Shown: positions 35,391 to 44,571, numbered from the stretch's first letter. The stretch is 64,000 bases of DNA from Acidobacteriota bacterium (GCA_026707325.1 JAPOXA010000206.1:1-64000); one strand, 5' to 3'. The notes: generated by a model not told the origin, from the letters alone. Numbers and translations are program-made.

Positions 35391-36934
35391 GCTTCGAGCG
35401 ACTGGAACGCGGCGCCCAGCTCGTCCACTAGGTCGCAGGCCGCCATCGAGATCTCGCCCCAGCGCTCCGCCGCCAGATCGCCGGACAGCCCGTGAGCGTA
35501 GACGCCCAGCCGGGCGGCCGCGGGAGGATCGAGTCCCTGGGCCAGAAGCCCCGCGATCACACCGGTCAGCACGTCGCCGCTGCCGCCCGACGCCATGCCC
35601 GGATTCCCGGTCGGGTTGACCCAGGTGCCCAGCGCCGGGTCCGAGATCAGGGTCTGACGACCCTTGAGCACGACGACCGCGCCCGTCTCGCGGGCGGCCC
35701 GCCTCGCATGCTCCCAGCGGCTTTCCGTGACCGCCGACACCGATACGCCGAGGAGCCTGGCGAGTTCTCCGGGATGAGGGGTGATCACCAGGTCCGAGTC
35801 GCGCGCGAGAAGCGCCTCGGCGTCGCCGGCGAAGGCGGAGATGCCGTCCGCGTCGAGCACGACCGGCGCCGCGCTCCGGGCGACGATCTGTCGCGCCAGC
35901 AGGCGGGCATCGTCCGAGAGCCCCAGGCCCGGGCCGAGAGCCAGCGCGCCGGGCAGGGCACGCTCGACGATCGTCTGGAGCAGCGGTTCGACGGCGTCAC
36001 GCGACCACCCCTTTCCCAGCTTCGGCAGCCCCAGGGTCATCGACTCGATCGAACCGGCGTCGACCACCTGAACGAGATGTTCGGGCACTGCCGCCGTCAC
36101 CAGGCCGGCGCCGCTCCTGACCGCCGCTCGTGCGGCCAGCACCACGGCGCCGCTATAGCCGGTCGAGCCGCCCGCGACGACGACGTGGCCGAAGGTTCCC
36201 TTGTGCGCGTCGCGCTGCCGCGTCCGCAGGCAACCAACGAGGTCCTCCCGTCGCGACTGGTAGAGGGCGTCCGGCCCCGGCGGCGGTTCGGGCAACGGAA
36301 CGCCGAGATCACCGATCCACAGACGGCCACCGGAGTCCGCGGCCGGCGCCAGCACGTTCGCGACCTTGGGAAACCCCAACGCCACGGTCAGATCGGCCGC
36401 CACATGCGGACCCGGGGGCATCGCCGCCGACGCGTCGACGCCCGTCGGCACGTCGACCGAGACGAGCGGCGCGGCGCCGCGGCGCTGACCGAACCAGTTG
36501 ACCCAGTTCGCCACGGGTCCCTCGACAGGTCGGTTGAGGCCCGTACCAAGCAGGGCGTCGACCCAGAGTTCGTAGTCCTCGTTCACCTCGTCGTCCGCGG
36601 CCGGCTCCGGCACCGACCGGGGCGAGAGTCCGAGCTGTTCGCACGACACGAACTGGCTCGTCGCATCGACGCTCAGCCGATCGAGCGGACCGGCAACGAA
36701 GGCCGTCGCCTCGTAGCCGCGGGTCGCGAGATCGCGGAGCAACGCGAGCCCGTCGCCGCCGTTGTTGCCACGGCCGCAGGCGATGGCGATCCGGCGGGCG
36801 CGCGGATAGCACTCGACGATCGCGTCCGCGGTCGCGCGCGCGGCGTTCTCCATCAGGACGATCGCCGGCACGCTGAGGCTCTCGATCGCCGCGGCCTCGA
36901 CGTCGCGCATTTCCTCGGACGTGACGACCCTCAC
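35387..36934 (-). CDS. nnr: Bifunctional NAD(P)HX epimerase/dehydratase
   Basis: 515-aa repair enzyme for hydrated NAD(P)H. The N-terminal YjeF domain (about 1-220; AIVLMENAARATAD and CGRGNNGGDGLALLRDL) is the epimerase. The C-terminal carbohydrate-kinase-like domain (about 235-510; ITPHPGELARLLGV and NPGMASGGSGDVLTGVIAGL) is the ATP/ADP-dependent dehydratase. Both have the expected motifs and the length is typical of the fused form. It overlaps tsaE downstream and the DUF2064 gene upstream by 4 bp each, within one long operon. Confidence 0.93.
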   Translation of the reverse strand: MRVVTSEEMRDVEAAAIESLSVPAIVLMENAARATADAIVECYPRARRIAIACGRGNNGGDGLALLRDLATRGYEATAFVAGPLDRLSVDATSQFVSCEQLGLSPRSVPEPAADDEVNEDYELWVDALLGTGLNRPVEGPVANWVNWFGQRRGAAPLVSVDVPTGVDASAAMPPGPHVAADLTVALGFPKVANVLAPAADSGGRLWIGDLGVPLPEPPPGPDALYQSRREDLVGCLRTRQRDAHKGTFGHVVVAGGSTGYSGAVVLAARAAVRSGAGLVTAAVPEHLVQVVDAGSIESMTLGLPKLGKGWSRDAVEPLLQTIVERALPGALALGPGLGLSDDARLLARQIVARSAAPVVLDADGISAFAGDAEALLARDSDLVITPHPGELARLLGVSVSAVTESRWEHARRAARETGAVVVLKGRQTLISDPALGTWVNPTGNPGMASGGSGDVLTGVIAGLLAQGLDPPAAARLGVYAHGLSGDLAAERWGEISMAACDLVDELGAAFQSLEA

Positions 36935-37599
36935 AGAAGGACCTCGGCGGTGCGCGGACAGAGTGAACGCAACTCGGCCCGACGCTCAAGCCGCTGGCGG
37001 AAGCGGGCGAGGTCGGCCACCGTGTCGAGATCGTGCGCCTCAGGCAGAAGCGCCGTGTCCAGGCCGAGTTCGCCCAGACGCGAGAGCGTCGCGCCGAACA
37101 CCGACGGCGAACTCCAGGCAATGCCCTCGAACAGGCGCCGGTGAAGCGCCTCCCGCCGAAGCGCGATCAGGTAGTAGCCGCCGTCCGCTGCCGGCCCGAG
37201 CACGGCCTCGCGGCCGGCGTCGAGCGCCTCGAAAGCCTCCTCTACCCGTGCGGAGTCGAGGTCGGGGTGGTCGCTGCCGACCGCCGCCACCCGATCGGCG
37301 CCATCGGCCGCCCAGCGAAGCCCGCGGTAGAGACGCTCCCCCAGGTCCCGCCCCTCCTGGAGACGCCACGGCACGGCGGCGGGCGCCAGGTCCGAGGGGG
37401 GCTCCGCATCCGGTGTCGACGCCCACATCAGGACGAGTTCCCAGGGACCGGCGCTCAGGCGGTGTCCCAGATCCGCGACAAGCGCGCGCTGAAGCGAAGC
37501 GGCGCCCGCCGGCGTGAGCCCTCCGGGCGCCACCAGCCGGGTCTTCACCCGGCCCGGGATCGGCGCCCTGGCGAAGAGGAGCAGGCGTTGCGTGCTCAC
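36931..37599 (-). CDS. DUF2064 / TIGR04282 glycosyltransferase-like protein
   Basis: 222-aa protein of the DUF2064 family, related to GT-A nucleotidyl- and glycosyltransferases. The opening LLLFARAPIPGRVKTRL is diagnostic, and VGSDHPDL and LGPAADGGYYLIAL supply the acidic and glycine-rich active-site loops. The start is GTG at 37599 rather than the longer upstream frame, because homology begins at once there and the GTG overlaps the preceding stop (GTGA). In other bacteria the family often sits near carotenoid or glycan genes; here it lies in the nnr-tsaE operon, and its substrate is unknown. Confidence 0.82.
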   Translation of the reverse strand: MSTQRLLLFARAPIPGRVKTRLVAPGGLTPAGAASLQRALVADLGHRLSAGPWELVLMWASTPDAEPPSDLAPAAVPWRLQEGRDLGERLYRGLRWAADGADRVAAVGSDHPDLDSARVEEAFEALDAGREAVLGPAADGGYYLIALRREALHRRLFEGIAWSSPSVFGATLSRLGELGLDTALLPEAHDLDTVADLARFRQRLERRAELRSLCPRTAEVLL

Positions 37600-37847
37600 C
37601 TGTTCCGGAGTCGCCGCAACGACCACGCGATGGCGATGCCGAGCGCGCCGGCCGCGATCGGCAAAACCCAGACCCCGGCCCTTCCGGGAGATGATCTTCC
37701 GGGCGATGACCTTCCGGGAAGGGCCGCCAGGCGAGGGACGCCCACTCGTTCGAGGGCGCCTCTCACGTCCGCCACCGCCTCGCGAACCTCGTCGCGGCGG
37801 CGTGCCAGCGCCGCTGCCCGTTCCCGCGCCTCCGACTGCCGCCTCAC
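37596..37847 (-). CDS. Small membrane-associated protein with PGRSS repeats
   Basis: 83-aa protein of unknown function. The N-terminal third is a charged helix rich in Arg and Glu. A short in-frame tandem repeat follows (PGRSS twice, then PGRAG; 15-bp units at the DNA level, 37676-37720), then one transmembrane segment (about residues 58-75, WVLPIAAGALGIAIAW) and a basic tail. It overlaps the holin-like gene upstream and the DUF2064 gene downstream by 4 bp each, which argues that it is real. It may play the part of the DUF3618-type small protein that often accompanies DUF1469 proteins. Confidence 0.55.
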   Translation of the reverse strand: MRRQSEARERAAALARRRDEVREAVADVRGALERVGVPRLAALPGRSSPGRSSPGRAGVWVLPIAAGALGIAIAWSLRRLRNR

Positions 37848-38317
37848 GACGTTCCCCCTGGCGTTCCGCCCTCGTCGCCCTCGTCCGGTCCCGGCGCCGT
37901 ACCGCCGCGGACGGCCTCGTCGTCCAGCAAGCCGCGCCAGAAGTCAAGGTGGCTGCCGACGCGGCGCCTGACGGTGCCCACCGGCGACTCGAGCCGGCGC
38001 GCCCGCACCCGAACGACCCGACTCAGGATGAGCGCCAGCACGAGAAGGCCGCCGGCCACCGCAAGCGCCGCCGCCCACACCGGCAGTACGTTGGCCAGGC
38101 CCGCACCCGCCGCGAACACCAGCGCGCCGAGCGCCCAGAACACGGCGCCGAAGACCAAGGCAGCGAGCAGGACCAGACGGAGCAAACGAGCCCAGTTCCG
38201 CGCCAGGTCGAAGCGCAGTTGCTCGACTTCGGCCTCGAGCAGCGCCGCCGCCGACCGTGCCAGCGAACCTCCCAGCCCGCTCAGGTTCGCGAGAGCCTCG
38301 ACGATCTTCGTGGTCAT
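37844..38317 (-). CDS. Phage-holin-family (DUF1469-like) membrane protein
   Basis: 157-aa membrane protein. An amphipathic N-terminal helix with ALLEAEVEQLRFDLARNWARL is followed by two transmembrane segments (about 46-70 and 77-100) and a hydrophilic C-terminus. This layout matches the DUF1469/holin-X family, found mostly in chromosomal, non-phage settings. No phage gene is near, so a role in lysis should not be assumed. It is the first gene of the long operon running to ybeY-era. The gap to the VWFA gene upstream is 52 bp, and it could be co-transcribed with it. Confidence 0.7.
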   Translation of the reverse strand: MTTKIVEALANLSGLGGSLARSAAALLEAEVEQLRFDLARNWARLLRLVLLAALVFGAVFWALGALVFAAGAGLANVLPVWAAALAVAGGLLVLALILSRVVRVRARRLESPVGTVRRRVGSHLDFWRGLLDDEAVRGGTAPGPDEGDEGGTPGGTS

Positions 38318-38369
38318 TGGGGCTGAGGCCTCAAGCCGGCTTCATCGCCGGGCGGAGTTCAGGCGCCGT

Positions 38370-40142
38370 TCAGGCGCCGACACGCAGGGTCCGCGTGACG
38401 AAGGAAGTTGCTCCGGCAACCTCGTCCCGCACCGCCACCGTCAGGCGCTGGTCGCCCTCCTTCATGATCAACGGCAGCGTGTACGTGTAATAGCTCTCCA
38501 TGGCGCGTTCCAGGTCTTCGGCCGGGATCGTGAGTTCGAACGGCTCGACCTGGGGCGGGGAGATGTCGCCGTTCGATGCCAGCGCCTGCACCCAGATCCG
38601 GGCGCGCAGGAGATGATGGCCCTCGGTCCCCACGGGCACCAGGGTCATCTCGCCGATCGGAACCTGGACGTCGACGTGAACCGTGTAGAGCCCCCGCTCT
38701 TCGCGGCGAATCTCGTCCGCCTTGATCAGCGAGATCTCCAGGTCGTTCTTCTCGTAGCCGAGCTTGAGCGCCGCCAGCGTGCCTTCGGTCATTTCCGTGT
38801 CGACCGACTTGTCGCGGTAGCTCTCGCGGTGGCGGACGAAGCGCTCACGCTTGAGGCCGAGCCGTTCCTGCGCCTCCTTCGTGAGGTCGACATCGATGTT
38901 GTACTTCCGGCCCGTGCCCGCGTGACCCGGCTGGAAGCCGAGCGAGTAGTAGCTGGCGAAGTCGAGGGCGATCCGGTTCAGACCGTCCCGGAAGTTGTTC
39001 GTGTTGACGATGTACTGCCCGCCGGTCTCCTCGGCCATGTACATGACGGAAGAGTGCATGTTGTCCCGGGCGACGGAGTCGATGTTCGACGAGAAGGCCA
39101 TCCCCTGCATCGAGGCGTCGCGGGAGTTGATGCCCATCGGCCCCGAGGCGTCGACGGTGTAGAACGAGACCTCATTCGCGTTGGCCGTGTCGACGAGGTC
39201 GGTGAAACGCCGGCTCGAGTCGTACTGCAGCGAGTCGAGGAAGAAGTTCTGGTTGTACTCGATCGAGTCGACGGAGCGGCCGCGCTGGTCCAGCGCCTCC
39301 CACATGTCCGCGCCGGCCCTCATCGGCAGCCCGTCCGAGACGTAGAGGAAGGCCTTGCGGCCCGGCATGCCCGCCAGCGAGATGACGCTGTCCTTCAGTC
39401 CGTCGAGCGTGAACTGCATGTCGTTGTAAATCTGCTGCGAGTAGATCCGCACGCGCCCCTGCACGAAGTGGTAGTCGCGATCTTCCTCGCCGATGTCGCG
39501 GATCAGATCGGCCCGGTCCGAGTCCCACATCGTCCGGCCGCCGGTGTGCTTCTCCAGGTCGTAGAGCGCGTTGGCAATCATCTGGGGGTCGCTCGTGAAC
39601 TCACGCTCCACCTTCACCGAACGGTTGAAGGTCAGGAGCATGACGCGGTCGTCGCGGGTCACGTGCTGGCGCAGGAACTCCCGGACGTAGCGGAAGAAGC
39701 GGTTCCGGTTCTGGGGGCGGATGTTGTGGTGGTCGACGTAGATCACCAGGTTCAGGCGCTCGTCCTCGGGCACGACGTAGTTCCGGCGCGCAAGCCCGGG
39801 CCGGTCGATGATGTGCTGCTCCGGCTCGCCCGGCACCAGGCCGGCAACCGCGCCGACCTTGACCCGCTCGTGGACCTCGTAGAAGTTCGTGATCGGTACC
39901 GGACGCTTCTGCTCAAGCAGGACGAAGTCGTCCTTCGTCAGACCGGTCACGGGGTTGCCGTCCCGGTCGCGGACGAAGACCTGGACATTGATCACCTTGA
40001 CGTGGACCGTGTCCTCGAACGTGGCGCCGGGCGGCCTGGACGGCGTCTCCTGGGCGCCAAGGGAAAGCGGAGCGATCAGCATCCACCCGGCAAGCCGTGC
40101 CAGAGCGAACGCGGGCGATCGGAATGAGAGCGTTCCAGTCAT
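38370..40142 (-). CDS. VWFA-domain protein of the acidobacterial type
   Basis: 590-aa exported protein. The ATG at 40142 gives a signal peptide (residues 1-30, ending SLGAQET). Then VKVINVQVFVRDRDGNPVTGLTKDDFVLLE, cited here only as a region at about 45-75, is the start of the acidobacterial VWFA-related domain. The VWA domain follows with NLVIYVDHHN in place of a DxSxS MIDAS motif, so metal binding may be lost or altered. The last third is a beta-rich domain. The family is abundant in Acidobacteriota, which supports the taxonomic reading. A TATAAT sequence lies only 10 bp upstream of the start. The function of the family is not known. Confidence 0.85.
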   Translation of the reverse strand: MTGTLSFRSPAFALARLAGWMLIAPLSLGAQETPSRPPGATFEDTVHVKVINVQVFVRDRDGNPVTGLTKDDFVLLEQKRPVPITNFYEVHERVKVGAVAGLVPGEPEQHIIDRPGLARRNYVVPEDERLNLVIYVDHHNIRPQNRNRFFRYVREFLRQHVTRDDRVMLLTFNRSVKVEREFTSDPQMIANALYDLEKHTGGRTMWDSDRADLIRDIGEEDRDYHFVQGRVRIYSQQIYNDMQFTLDGLKDSVISLAGMPGRKAFLYVSDGLPMRAGADMWEALDQRGRSVDSIEYNQNFFLDSLQYDSSRRFTDLVDTANANEVSFYTVDASGPMGINSRDASMQGMAFSSNIDSVARDNMHSSVMYMAEETGGQYIVNTNNFRDGLNRIALDFASYYSLGFQPGHAGTGRKYNIDVDLTKEAQERLGLKRERFVRHRESYRDKSVDTEMTEGTLAALKLGYEKNDLEISLIKADEIRREERGLYTVHVDVQVPIGEMTLVPVGTEGHHLLRARIWVQALASNGDISPPQVEPFELTIPAEDLERAMESYYTYTLPLIMKEGDQRLTVAVRDEVAGATSFVTRTLRVGA

Positions 40143-40151
40143 GGAAGGTCG

Positions 40152-40157
40152 ATTATA
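40152..40157 (-). promoter_or_regulatory. TATAAT -10 element for the VWFA gene
   Basis: A perfect TATAAT on the minus strand lies 9 bases before the ATG at 40142. Transcription starting 6-8 bases after it would begin almost at the start codon, giving a leaderless or nearly leaderless mRNA. No convincing -35 element is seen at 16-18 bp. Confidence 0.45.
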
Positions 40158-40178
40158 AGGGACCAGTCCGGCAGAACC

Positions 40179-40204
40179 CGCCTGACGCGTCCTCGCGTCA
40201 GGCG
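40179..40204 (-). terminator. Terminator-like hairpin after the lgt-thiD pair
   Basis: A perfect 11-bp stem (40179-40189 with 40194-40204) and a TCCT loop, 78 bp after the thiD stop and upstream of the VWFA promoter. It probably ends the lgt-thiD transcript. Confidence 0.6.
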
Positions 40205-40282
40205 CGTACGGGTTCCGACGACCGGCCGCGGGCGGCGGAACGGCACCCCGGCGCCGGCCGCGGCATTCCCTACGCTTCGCAT

Positions 40283-41128
40283 TCACCGCCGGCCGCGGCG
40301 GCCCGCCATCGGATCGAGCGTGCCCTGTCCGCCGCTCCGCCCCAGCGGGTAGGAACCCCGCAACGCGCGCTCGACGAAGGCGACTGCCCGCCGTACGGCT
40401 TCCTGGAGCGGCAGATGCCAGCCCAGGCCGGCAGCGACCGCGGCAGAGAGCGTACAGCCCGTGCCCCGCCGCCAGCGCGTCCGGATCCTCGGGTGGACGA
40501 AGGCCTCGAAACGGTTGCCGTCGAACAGCAGATCCGTCACTTCGCCGCCGCTTCCGGCGGTGCCGCCGTTCGATCCGGCGGCGGCCGGATAGCCGTGGCC
40601 GCCCGTGACCAGAACGCTCGGGCCCATCCGTTCGATCCGGCGAGCGGCGTCGCGGGCTTCCTCCAGGCCATTGATCGTCATCCCGGAGAGAGCCTCCGCC
40701 TCGAACAGGTTCGGCGTCACGAGCAGAAGCTGTGGAAGCAGCCTCTCCACGAGCGCAGGCACCGCTTCCCTGTCGAGAAGCACCGTCCCCGACGTCGATC
40801 TGAGCACCGGGTCCAGCACCGCCGGCGTCGGCGGCAGCCGCTCCAGCCAGTTTGCCACGACTTCAACGGTCGCCGCGTCGGCGAGCATGCCGATCTTGAT
40901 TGCCTCGATGCCGATCTCCTCGGCCGTCTCCAACTGCTGGCGCACAAGGTCGGGTCCCAGGGGCTCTACCGCACGCACCTCCGCCGCCGACTGGGCGGTG
41001 ACCGCGGTCAGAACGCACAGCCCGTGAACCCCGTAGGCCGCGAAGGTCCTCAGGTCCGCGGGGGCACCCGAGCAGCCGCCGGAGTCCGAACCGGCAATCG
41101 TCAGGACGCGCGGCGGCGGTGCAGCCAT
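40283..41128 (-). CDS. thiD: Hydroxymethylpyrimidine / phosphomethylpyrimidine kinase
   Basis: 281-aa kinase of the thiamine pathway. The ATG at 41128 is chosen because the family start VLTIAGSDSGG follows within eight residues. TGGHGY and RRGTGCTLSAAVAAGL carry the ATP and anion-hole residues, with the GTGC motif near residue 230. The usual GGAGIQADL reads GCSGAPADL here, a small departure in the substrate loop. The gene overlaps the lgt end by 28 bp. No thiamine riboswitch is seen upstream, as the gene lies behind lgt. Confidence 0.88.
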   Translation of the reverse strand: MAAPPPRVLTIAGSDSGGCSGAPADLRTFAAYGVHGLCVLTAVTAQSAAEVRAVEPLGPDLVRQQLETAEEIGIEAIKIGMLADAATVEVVANWLERLPPTPAVLDPVLRSTSGTVLLDREAVPALVERLLPQLLLVTPNLFEAEALSGMTINGLEEARDAARRIERMGPSVLVTGGHGYPAAAGSNGGTAGSGGEVTDLLFDGNRFEAFVHPRIRTRWRRGTGCTLSAAVAAGLGWHLPLQEAVRRAVAFVERALRGSYPLGRSGGQGTLDPMAGRRGRR

Positions 41129-41901
41129 AGCGAAGCGACCAGAAGCAGAATGGCGATCGCGATCAACTGAGCCACTGTCAGAACGCCGAAGAACCGATCG
41201 TCCTTGGCGCGCAGGAACTCGACCAGGAAGCGCTCCAGCGACAGCAGGCCGACCACCGGAAGCGCAACCCCGCCCGGCGCCGTCCCGCGGGCGAGCAGCG
41301 ACCTGCCGAACCAGAAGATCAGCAGGGCGGTAACGGTCTCGTAGATCTGGGTGGGGTGTACCGCGACCAGGGCGTCGGCGGCAACGTCCGGCGGCAGGTC
41401 GACCCCGAACTCCCGTTCCATCGCGCTGGCCACGGTGGGGATAGGACCCTTCGGGAAGGTCATGCCCCAGGGCAGGTCGGTGGGAACGCCGTAGTCGTCG
41501 CCGACCAGCAGGCAACCGATACGGCCGACGCCGTAGCCGAGCGCCAGGGCGGGCGCGGTGGCATCGGCGGACGGCCAGAGCGGCATCCGCCGGCGCCGCA
41601 TGACCAGCAGCACCGCCGCCGCGCCGACCAGGAACCCGCCGTACCAGACCAGCCCGGCACGGCTGTAGAGCAGGTGCCAATCGCCATACAGCAGCGCGTA
41701 GTACGCCTTGCCGCCGACGATGCCGCCCACGGCGCCGGCCAGCAGCAGGGCAGCCGCGTCGTCCGCGGCACGGGAAGCGCTCGAACCCACCTGCCGGAGG
41801 CCCCAGCGCAACTGGAGGCTGGCCGCGAACAGCGCCGCCACCAGCATCACGCCGAACGGCGAAACGGAGAGCGGACCGATATGAAACAGCTCCGAAATCA
41901 C
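41101..41901 (-). CDS. lgt: Prolipoprotein diacylglyceryl transferase
   Basis: 266-aa inner-membrane enzyme that moves diacylglycerol from phosphatidylglycerol to the lipobox Cys of prolipoproteins. About seven transmembrane segments are visible. The signature GRIGCLLVGDDYG contains the essential Arg, and VHPTQIYE is the second family motif. Length is normal. Substrates in this window would include the serine hydrolase at 23296 and perhaps the sulfatase at 268. It overlaps thiD and is divergent from the DHH phosphoesterase by only 27 bp. Confidence 0.93.
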   Translation of the reverse strand: MISELFHIGPLSVSPFGVMLVAALFAASLQLRWGLRQVGSSASRAADDAAALLLAGAVGGIVGGKAYYALLYGDWHLLYSRAGLVWYGGFLVGAAAVLLVMRRRRMPLWPSADATAPALALGYGVGRIGCLLVGDDYGVPTDLPWGMTFPKGPIPTVASAMEREFGVDLPPDVAADALVAVHPTQIYETVTALLIFWFGRSLLARGTAPGGVALPVVGLLSLERFLVEFLRAKDDRFFGVLTVAQLIAIAILLLVASLWLHRRRAS

Positions 41902-41928
41902 GAGTCGATCCTAGCCCGCGGCGCTAGC

Positions 41929-42978
41929 ATGAAGCCGATGCTGAGCGAACTGGCCCGGAGCCGCTTCGCCGCGTTCCGCGAGTACATCGAGAACACGGAT
42001 CCGCGGGCGCGCTGGCTCGTCCTGACCCACAACAACCCGGACCCCGATGCACTGGCTGCGGCGGCCGCTTTGGCGAAGGTCCTGCGCTCCGGGTTCGGAC
42101 GCCCCGCCACACCGGCCTACGGCGGCATCATCGGCCGGGCCGAGAACCAGGAGATGGTTCGCTCCCTCGACCTCGACTTCAGCCAGGCCCGGCGGCTGAA
42201 GCTCGCCCACTACCGCTATGTGGCGCTGGTCGACTGTCAGCCCGCGACCGGCAACAGCCCGCTGCCGGCCGAGCGGATGCCCGACGTCGTCATCGATCAC
42301 CATCCGCCCCGTCCCGGCACGGCCGCAACGCCCTTCCACGACCTCAGAACCGACTATGCCGCCGCCGCCACGATCGCCGCCGAGTACCTGCTCGCCGCCG
42401 GGGTGCCGGTCACCCGCCGGGAAGCAACCGCGATCGTCTACGCGATTCGTAGCGAGACTCTCGACTTCTGCCGCGGCTCCAGCGCCGCGGACCGCGCGAT
42501 CCACGACCACTTCAACGCTCAGGCTCTGCCACGTCTGCTGGGCCGGATTCGGAACCCCAGGCTGCCCCTGAACTACTTCGAGACACTGCGCGAGGCGCTG
42601 GCCAACCTCTACGGCGTGGACACCCTGATCCTGAGCCGGCTCGGCCCGGTGGCCCAGCCCGACATCGTTCCCGAGATCGCCGACCTGCTGCTGCGCCTGG
42701 AAGGCTGCACCTGGTCCATGTGCAGCGGTCTCCACGAGGACCGCCTGTACTGCTCGGTCCGGACCACGAACACCCGCGCCGACGCTTCCCGCATCATGCG
42801 CCGCCTGGTTGGACCTGGCGGCCGCGGCGGCGGCCACGGCATGATCGCGGGCGGCTGGATTCCCAGAGCCAGGGGAGACGACAACGCGGTGCGCCGCCAG
42901 CAGGACCGGCTGGCCGCCAGGCTGGCCGGACTCCTGCGCAAGGACCCGAGCCGGATCGCGCCAATCGCCGGCGGCTGA
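41929..42978 (+). CDS. DHH family phosphoesterase (NrnA-like)
   Basis: 349-aa DHH-DHHA1 protein, predicted to degrade nano-RNAs, pAp or cyclic-dinucleotide products. The Mn-binding motifs are THNNPDPDAL (motif I), VDCQP (motif II) and VIDHHPP (motif III, the DHH triad). The C-terminal DHHA1 domain ends with GGRGGGHGMIAGG. The start at 41929 avoids overlap with the divergent lgt gene; an in-frame ATG at 41881 would overlap it. If the substrate is pApA, it could act after PgpH in cyclic di-AMP turnover, but that is inference. Its stop is 27 bp from guaA, in convergent orientation. Confidence 0.85.
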   Translation: MKPMLSELARSRFAAFREYIENTDPRARWLVLTHNNPDPDALAAAAALAKVLRSGFGRPATPAYGGIIGRAENQEMVRSLDLDFSQARRLKLAHYRYVALVDCQPATGNSPLPAERMPDVVIDHHPPRPGTAATPFHDLRTDYAAAATIAAEYLLAAGVPVTRREATAIVYAIRSETLDFCRGSSAADRAIHDHFNAQALPRLLGRIRNPRLPLNYFETLREALANLYGVDTLILSRLGPVAQPDIVPEIADLLLRLEGCTWSMCSGLHEDRLYCSVRTTNTRADASRIMRRLVGPGGRGGGHGMIAGGWIPRARGDDNAVRRQQDRLAARLAGLLRKDPSRIAPIAGG

Positions 42979-43005
42979 GCACGGCCCGCCTCATTCCCAT
43001 TCGCC

Positions 43006-44571
43006 TCACTCCCACTCGATCGTGCCGGGCGGCTTGCTGGTCAGGTCGTAGACGACCCGGTTGACGCCAGCCACCTCGTTCACGATCCGGCCCGCGACGC
43101 GGCCCAGGAACTCGTGGGGCAACTGGCTCCAGTCCGCCGTCATGAAGTCCTCGGTCTCGACCGACCGCAGCGCGACCACGTTCTCGTAGCTGCGGCCGTC
43201 GCCCATCACGCCGACGCTCTGCACCGGCAGCAGCACGGCCAGCGCCTGACTCACCCGGTCGTAGAGCCCCGCCTCGCGCAGTTCGTCGATGAAGATCGCG
43301 TCCGCCTCCTGGAGCACCGCCACGCGGTCGGCGGTGACGTCCCCCAGAATCCGGACCCCCAGCCCGGGACCCGGGAACGGGTGCCGCCCCACGAACTCCG
43401 AGCCGAGACCGAGTTCGCGGCCGAGCTTTCGCACCTCGTCCTTGAACAGGAAACGAAGCGGCTCGATCAGATCGAAACCGAGCTGTTCGGGCAGGCCGCC
43501 CACGTTGTGGTGGCTCTTGATCATCGCCGACGGGCCGAAGGCCGAAACCGACTCGATCACGTCCGGGTAGAGCGTGCCCTGGACGAGGTAGCGGATCCTG
43601 CCGCCATCGCCCGTCCGCTCCAGCCTCTTCGCCTCGCGCTGGAAGACCTCGATGAACACCCGGCCGATCGTGCGCCGCTTCTCTTCGGGATCCGTGATGC
43701 CGGCGAGTTCTCCCAGAAACTCGGTCGCGGCATCGACCACGACCAGATGGAGATCGAGACCGGCACTGAGACTCCGTTCCACGGTCGTCCGTTCGTTCTT
43801 GCGCAGCAGGCCGTTGTCCACGAACACCGCGGTCAGGCGATCGCCGACGGCGCGCCGGACCAGGCTCGCCGCGACCGCCGAGTCGACGCCGCCCGACAGG
43901 GCGCAGAGAACCCGGTCCGTCGGCCCGACCTGTTCCGCGATCGCCGCCGTGGCCTCCTCGGCGTAGGACGCCATCCGCCACGCGCCGGAAGCGGAACAGG
44001 CGCCGTAGAGGAAGTTCCGGAGCATCTCGCGGCCGCCGTCCGTATGGGTGACCTCGGGGTGGAACTGAATCCCGAACAGGGCCCGTTCCCGGTCCTGGAC
44101 GGCCACCACCGGCACCGTCGGCGCCGAGGCGGTCGCCTCGAATCCCGGCGGCACTTCGTCGACGCGGTCGCCGTGCGACATCCAGACTCTTTGCTCCGCA
44201 TCGAGCCCCGCGAACAGGCCACCACCGCGCAAGGACAGGGAAATCTCCGTGCGGCCGTACTCGCGCATGCCCGACGCCACGACCCGGCCGCCGAGCACCT
44301 GGGACATCCACTGCATGCCGTAGCAGATGCCGAGGACCGGGATGCCCAGCCGCAACAGTTCCGGGTCGGCCTGCGGCGCGTTTTCCTCGTAGACGCTGTC
44401 CGGCCCACCCGAGAGCACGATGCCGACGGGTTTGCGGGCGCGCACTTCGTCGACGGACAGGTCGAACGGGTGGATCTCGCAGTAGACCCTGAGTTCCCGC
44501 ACCCGCCGGGCGATCAACTGGGTGTACTGGCCGCCGAAGTCGAGGACGAGAACGGTCTCGTGCTCGGTCAC
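43006..44571 (-). CDS. guaA: GMP synthase (glutamine-hydrolysing)
   Basis: Makes GMP from XMP, glutamine and ATP. The N-terminal glutamine amidotransferase domain has the nucleophile C83 in GICYGMQ, with its His and Glu partners in QFHPEVTHT. The ATP-pyrophosphatase domain has the PP-loop SGGVDSAVAA, and the dimerisation domain ends with TSKPPGTIEWE, the universal C-terminus. The 521-aa length is normal. It is the last gene of the cinA-plsY-gpsA-guaA operon and overlaps gpsA by 4 bp. Confidence 0.97.
   Translation of the reverse strand: MTEHETVLVLDFGGQYTQLIARRVRELRVYCEIHPFDLSVDEVRARKPVGIVLSGGPDSVYEENAPQADPELLRLGIPVLGICYGMQWMSQVLGGRVVASGMREYGRTEISLSLRGGGLFAGLDAEQRVWMSHGDRVDEVPPGFEATASAPTVPVVAVQDRERALFGIQFHPEVTHTDGGREMLRNFLYGACSASGAWRMASYAEEATAAIAEQVGPTDRVLCALSGGVDSAVAASLVRRAVGDRLTAVFVDNGLLRKNERTTVERSLSAGLDLHLVVVDAATEFLGELAGITDPEEKRRTIGRVFIEVFQREAKRLERTGDGGRIRYLVQGTLYPDVIESVSAFGPSAMIKSHHNVGGLPEQLGFDLIEPLRFLFKDEVRKLGRELGLGSEFVGRHPFPGPGLGVRILGDVTADRVAVLQEADAIFIDELREAGLYDRVSQALAVLLPVQSVGVMGDGRSYENVVALRSVETEDFMTADWSQLPHEFLGRVAGRIVNEVAGVNRVVYDLTSKPPGTIEWE

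Noticed and set aside
37844-38317. Evidence of a prophage from the holin-family protein
   Set aside because: The family is mostly chromosomal, no other phage gene is near, and the gene is coupled to housekeeping genes.
41881-41928. Earlier ATG for the DHH phosphoesterase
   Set aside because: It would overlap the divergent lgt start, and the added residues do not resemble the family.
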